A DNA stretch of 64,000 nucleotides. Source: Flavobacterium sp. ov086 (lineage in GTDB: Bacteria > Bacteroidota > Bacteroidia > Flavobacteriales > Flavobacteriaceae). Each line of letters opens with the position of its first letter. The first letter of the stretch is position 1. The notes under the pieces were generated by a model. The model saw nothing but the letters and a program-made list of their open reading frames with translations, had not been told where the DNA came from and ran no database searches. The stretch is taken from the NCBI RefSeq assembly GCF_900187965.1, contig NZ_FZNL01000005.1, positions 124,001 through 188,000 of the forward strand. Direction: 5' to 3'. Below are positions 62,552-64,000 of this stretch, in pieces. The position numbers and the translations under genes were made by a program.

Positions 62552-63104
62552 TCCAAAGCTAAAAGGCATAATTTTAAGAGTCCGCACGTTTATAAGAGGC
62601 AGGTTTGTAATTTATATAGAAACCCATAAGGCATTGATTACTTCTTTATTGCACTTTTTTTCACTAATGCTGCTTTTGATTTTATAGCCTTTTCAGAAAG
62701 TAACTAAATATGTTTGTTCCTTTTTTGAGTGTTCAGCATTGTCAATTGTATTTAATATTATTTTTTAGTTTTAATATTGTTTTTTAGGAGCTTTTCCCGC
62801 TATACGTTGCACCCGAGCACCAGCGAACTGGCGAAGCAATCTTTTGTACCGAACCCTGGCACAAAAGGATTTCACTGCTATTGGGGCTAAGAGTTGAATC
62901 CATTTTTTATGTTTTGACTTTTAGTTTTTCAATAATAATTTCATAAACCCTATAATGTCTTTTTGATCATTTATAATAAAAAAAAGATATATTTGAAATA
63001 AATAACGTGTAATAATTATCACATATATCTATCTTAATTTGGGTGGCTTTGTGTGGTTTTATCACACATATAAATAAGTTAGCCGTAATTTTAAACATCA
63101 AAAT
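62552..63104. other. 553-nt gap with dispersed repeat
   Basis: Holds the second copy of the hairpin repeat (62727-62890). The remaining sequence is AT-rich without recognisable genes; TTAGCCGTAA lies at about 63081, 15 nt before the next gene, and recurs near 4843. Confidence 0.4.
62727..62890. repeat. Dispersed hairpin repeat, copy 2
   Basis: Same core as 48244-48370, with an extra TTTTAATATTGTTTTTTAG duplication near 62767 and an extra 28-bp block containing the CCAG/CTGG hairpin (around 62811-62838). The central hairpin is CTTTTGTACC with GGCACAAAAG. Confidence 0.7.
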
Positions 63105-63578
63105 TTGAAAAATCCATTTATTACTATACTTAGCGCTCTTTTACTGGTTTTGATTTCTTGTCACAAATCTAAATCTGATGAGTGGACAAAAGCCAACATG
63201 ACTCATTTAATACAAGGAAAAACGGATTTAAAATTACCAAAAAACTTTAAAGTTTTATTGGATTCAGTTGAACAGACTGAAGGTGCTTTAGATTCTGATT
63301 ACTCTTATGCCTTGACTATTGAATACAATCAATTAATGGAAAAAGAAATAGTTAAGCAAATAACAAATTCAATACTTTTTGATACTATCAAAACAAGTAA
63401 TTATGCTGATCCAATTTGGGATGAAATAAATTCAAAAACCGAAAAAGGAATATGGGCAAGTAAAAAAAATGGATTTGAATTTTTTCATTGTGATAATGAC
63501 AAGAACAGAGCTGAACCATTTTATTTAACAGTAGATACATTAACAAATAGAATTAAACTTAATTTATCACATTTGTAA
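63105..63578 (+). CDS. Hypothetical lipoprotein
   Basis: 157 residues beginning at TTG 63105; the N-terminus LKNPFITILSALLLVLISCH is a good lipoprotein signal with lipobox LISC, which supports the non-ATG start. The rest has no recognised domain; KVLLDSVEQTEGALDSDYSY and a C-terminal FYLTVDTLTNRIKLNLSHL are visible. It is a lone gene followed 15 nt later by a long imperfect palindrome, an arrangement like a gene cassette. Confidence 0.65.
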   Translation: MKNPFITILSALLLVLISCHKSKSDEWTKANMTHLIQGKTDLKLPKNFKVLLDSVEQTEGALDSDYSYALTIEYNQLMEKEIVKQITNSILFDTIKTSNYADPIWDEINSKTEKGIWASKKNGFEFFHCDNDKNRAEPFYLTVDTLTNRIKLNLSHL

Positions 63579-63593
63579 ATAAAAAAACTACTG

Positions 63594-63750
63594 CTAACAG
63601 CTACAACGGATTTGGGCAATTGGCTTAATGAAAAAATGGTTTTGTATTTGGGATGATTTACCTTGTCTATTAGCTATCGATCGGGTTGCAAATCCGAATA
63701 ATGGGATTAATTTAGTCCCCAAACCCGCTGTAGTCCCAGAACGTTGTTAG
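63594..63750. repeat. 157-bp attC-like imperfect palindrome
   Basis: The ends CTAACAGCTACAACGGATTT (63594-63613) and the region ending AACCCGCTGTAG...GTTGTTAG (63723-63750) are complementary with asymmetric bulges; CTACAxCGGxTTTGG pairs with CCAAACCCGCTGTAG and the tips CTAACA/TGTTAG match. Such bulged palindromes after a single ORF resemble integron attC sites, but the GTTRRRY core is not exact. Confidence 0.4.
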
Positions 63751-63987
63751 TAATGTTGAAAAAGAAGAAACTTATGGGTAAGCTCAAAACTACAGTTAAT
63801 ATTCTACCCTATAATTAGCCAATAACAGTAATAGTTTCGTTGTTTAGTTAAAAAAAGCTATCAGGTAAATATTTATGTCTTGGCAGTCGGATCTAAATTT
63901 TTTGAGAGCATAATTTTTCTTGAATCAATATAGTTGACTAAAGCAACTAATTTGTATATTTGCATGATATTACAAATTTGTACAACA
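63751..63987. other. AT-rich upstream region of the last gene
   Basis: Runs from the palindrome to the final start codon. Besides the promoter described separately I see no gene or hairpin to report. Confidence 0.4.
63934..63962 (+). promoter_or_regulatory. Bacteroidota consensus promoter with overlapping palindrome
   Basis: TTG at 63934-63936, 18-nt spacer and TATATTTG at 63955-63962 fit the consensus closely. AGTTGACTAAAGCAACT (63933-63949) is an interrupted palindrome lying over the -33 region and looks like an operator, possibly for autoregulation by the gene that begins at 63988. Confidence 0.7.
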
Positions 63988-64000
63988 TGGAAAACATAAC
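63988..64000 (+). CDS. Start of a gene cut by the window end
   Basis: ATG at 63988 followed by GAAAACATAAC runs off the window, 25 nt after the -7 box. Only four codons are visible, so no family can be assigned; the operator-like palindrome in its promoter suggests a regulator. Confidence 0.4.

Noticed and set aside
1..64000. CRISPR arrays, tRNA or rRNA genes, prophage modules
   Set aside because: No regularly spaced repeats, no cloverleaf-like or rRNA sequence and no phage structural genes were seen on either strand.

Overview
The window looks like a chromosomal segment of a Flavobacterium-type member of the Bacteroidota. The DNA is AT-rich. It carries SusC/SusD pairs, an ECF sigma/FecR pair, TlpA-like and WG-repeat proteins, many signal peptides and lipoboxes, and promoter-like TAnnTTTG elements. 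I saw no rRNA, tRNA, CRISPR array or prophage. Most genes are accessory: nutrient-acquisition loci, small redox clusters and regulators, separated by long AT-rich gaps that hold decayed genes and insertion-sequence relics.

Left part (1-15.8 kb). A SusD C-terminus cut by the window edge is followed by an exported metallo-beta-lactamase-fold protein, a glycerophosphodiesterase and an alkaline phosphatase, which together resemble a phosphoester-scavenging locus. A leftward block (5.0-10.6 kb) holds a flavodoxin, an SDR, a DJ-1/PfpI protein, a YciI-like protein, an amidohydrolase, an AraC regulator and an exported CMD-ABM fusion, with a second AraC gene divergent. It looks like a redox or electrophile-response module. 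A truncated alpha/beta-hydrolase lies at its end. Next come a WG-repeat protein and a divergent azoR/hxlR pair.

Middle (15.8-27.6 kb). IS6-like and IS200-like relics and a 36-bp repeat surround a YoaK-like membrane protein and a GNAT enzyme. A lipobox-bearing malate:quinone oxidoreductase follows, overlapping a small membrane protein. After a GH3 relic comes a compact five-gene leftward operon for oxidation of L-fucose or a similar sugar, with a divergent AraC regulator. By eye this block has a higher GC content than its neighbours.

Peptide locus (27.8-42.4 kb). ECF sigma, FecR, STN-domain SusC, SusD, a thioredoxin-domain protein, an S9 peptidase and an M16 peptidase lie in one direction. 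The likely scheme is regulated uptake of oligopeptides followed by periplasmic hydrolysis.

Right part (42.6-64 kb). An XRE regulator and small membrane ORFs precede a membrane-spanning winged-helix regulator. This is divergent from an exported protein and an FGE-fold lipoprotein. Then come a DUF1349 protein, a LuxR regulator, a broken GH42 gene, an intact GH31 enzyme with a PA14 insert, and a relic zone (IS6, DUF3570, possible S8-peptidase C-terminus). A complete sucrose-type locus follows: LacI with two palindromic operators 21 bp apart, TonB-dependent receptor, MFS symporter, GH100-like hydrolase and PfkB kinase. The end of the window holds a copy of a dispersed Flavobacterium-type repeat, an orphan lipoprotein followed by a 157-bp attC-like imperfect palindrome, and the promoter and first codons of another gene.

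All family assignments come from reading motifs by eye; no database search was run.
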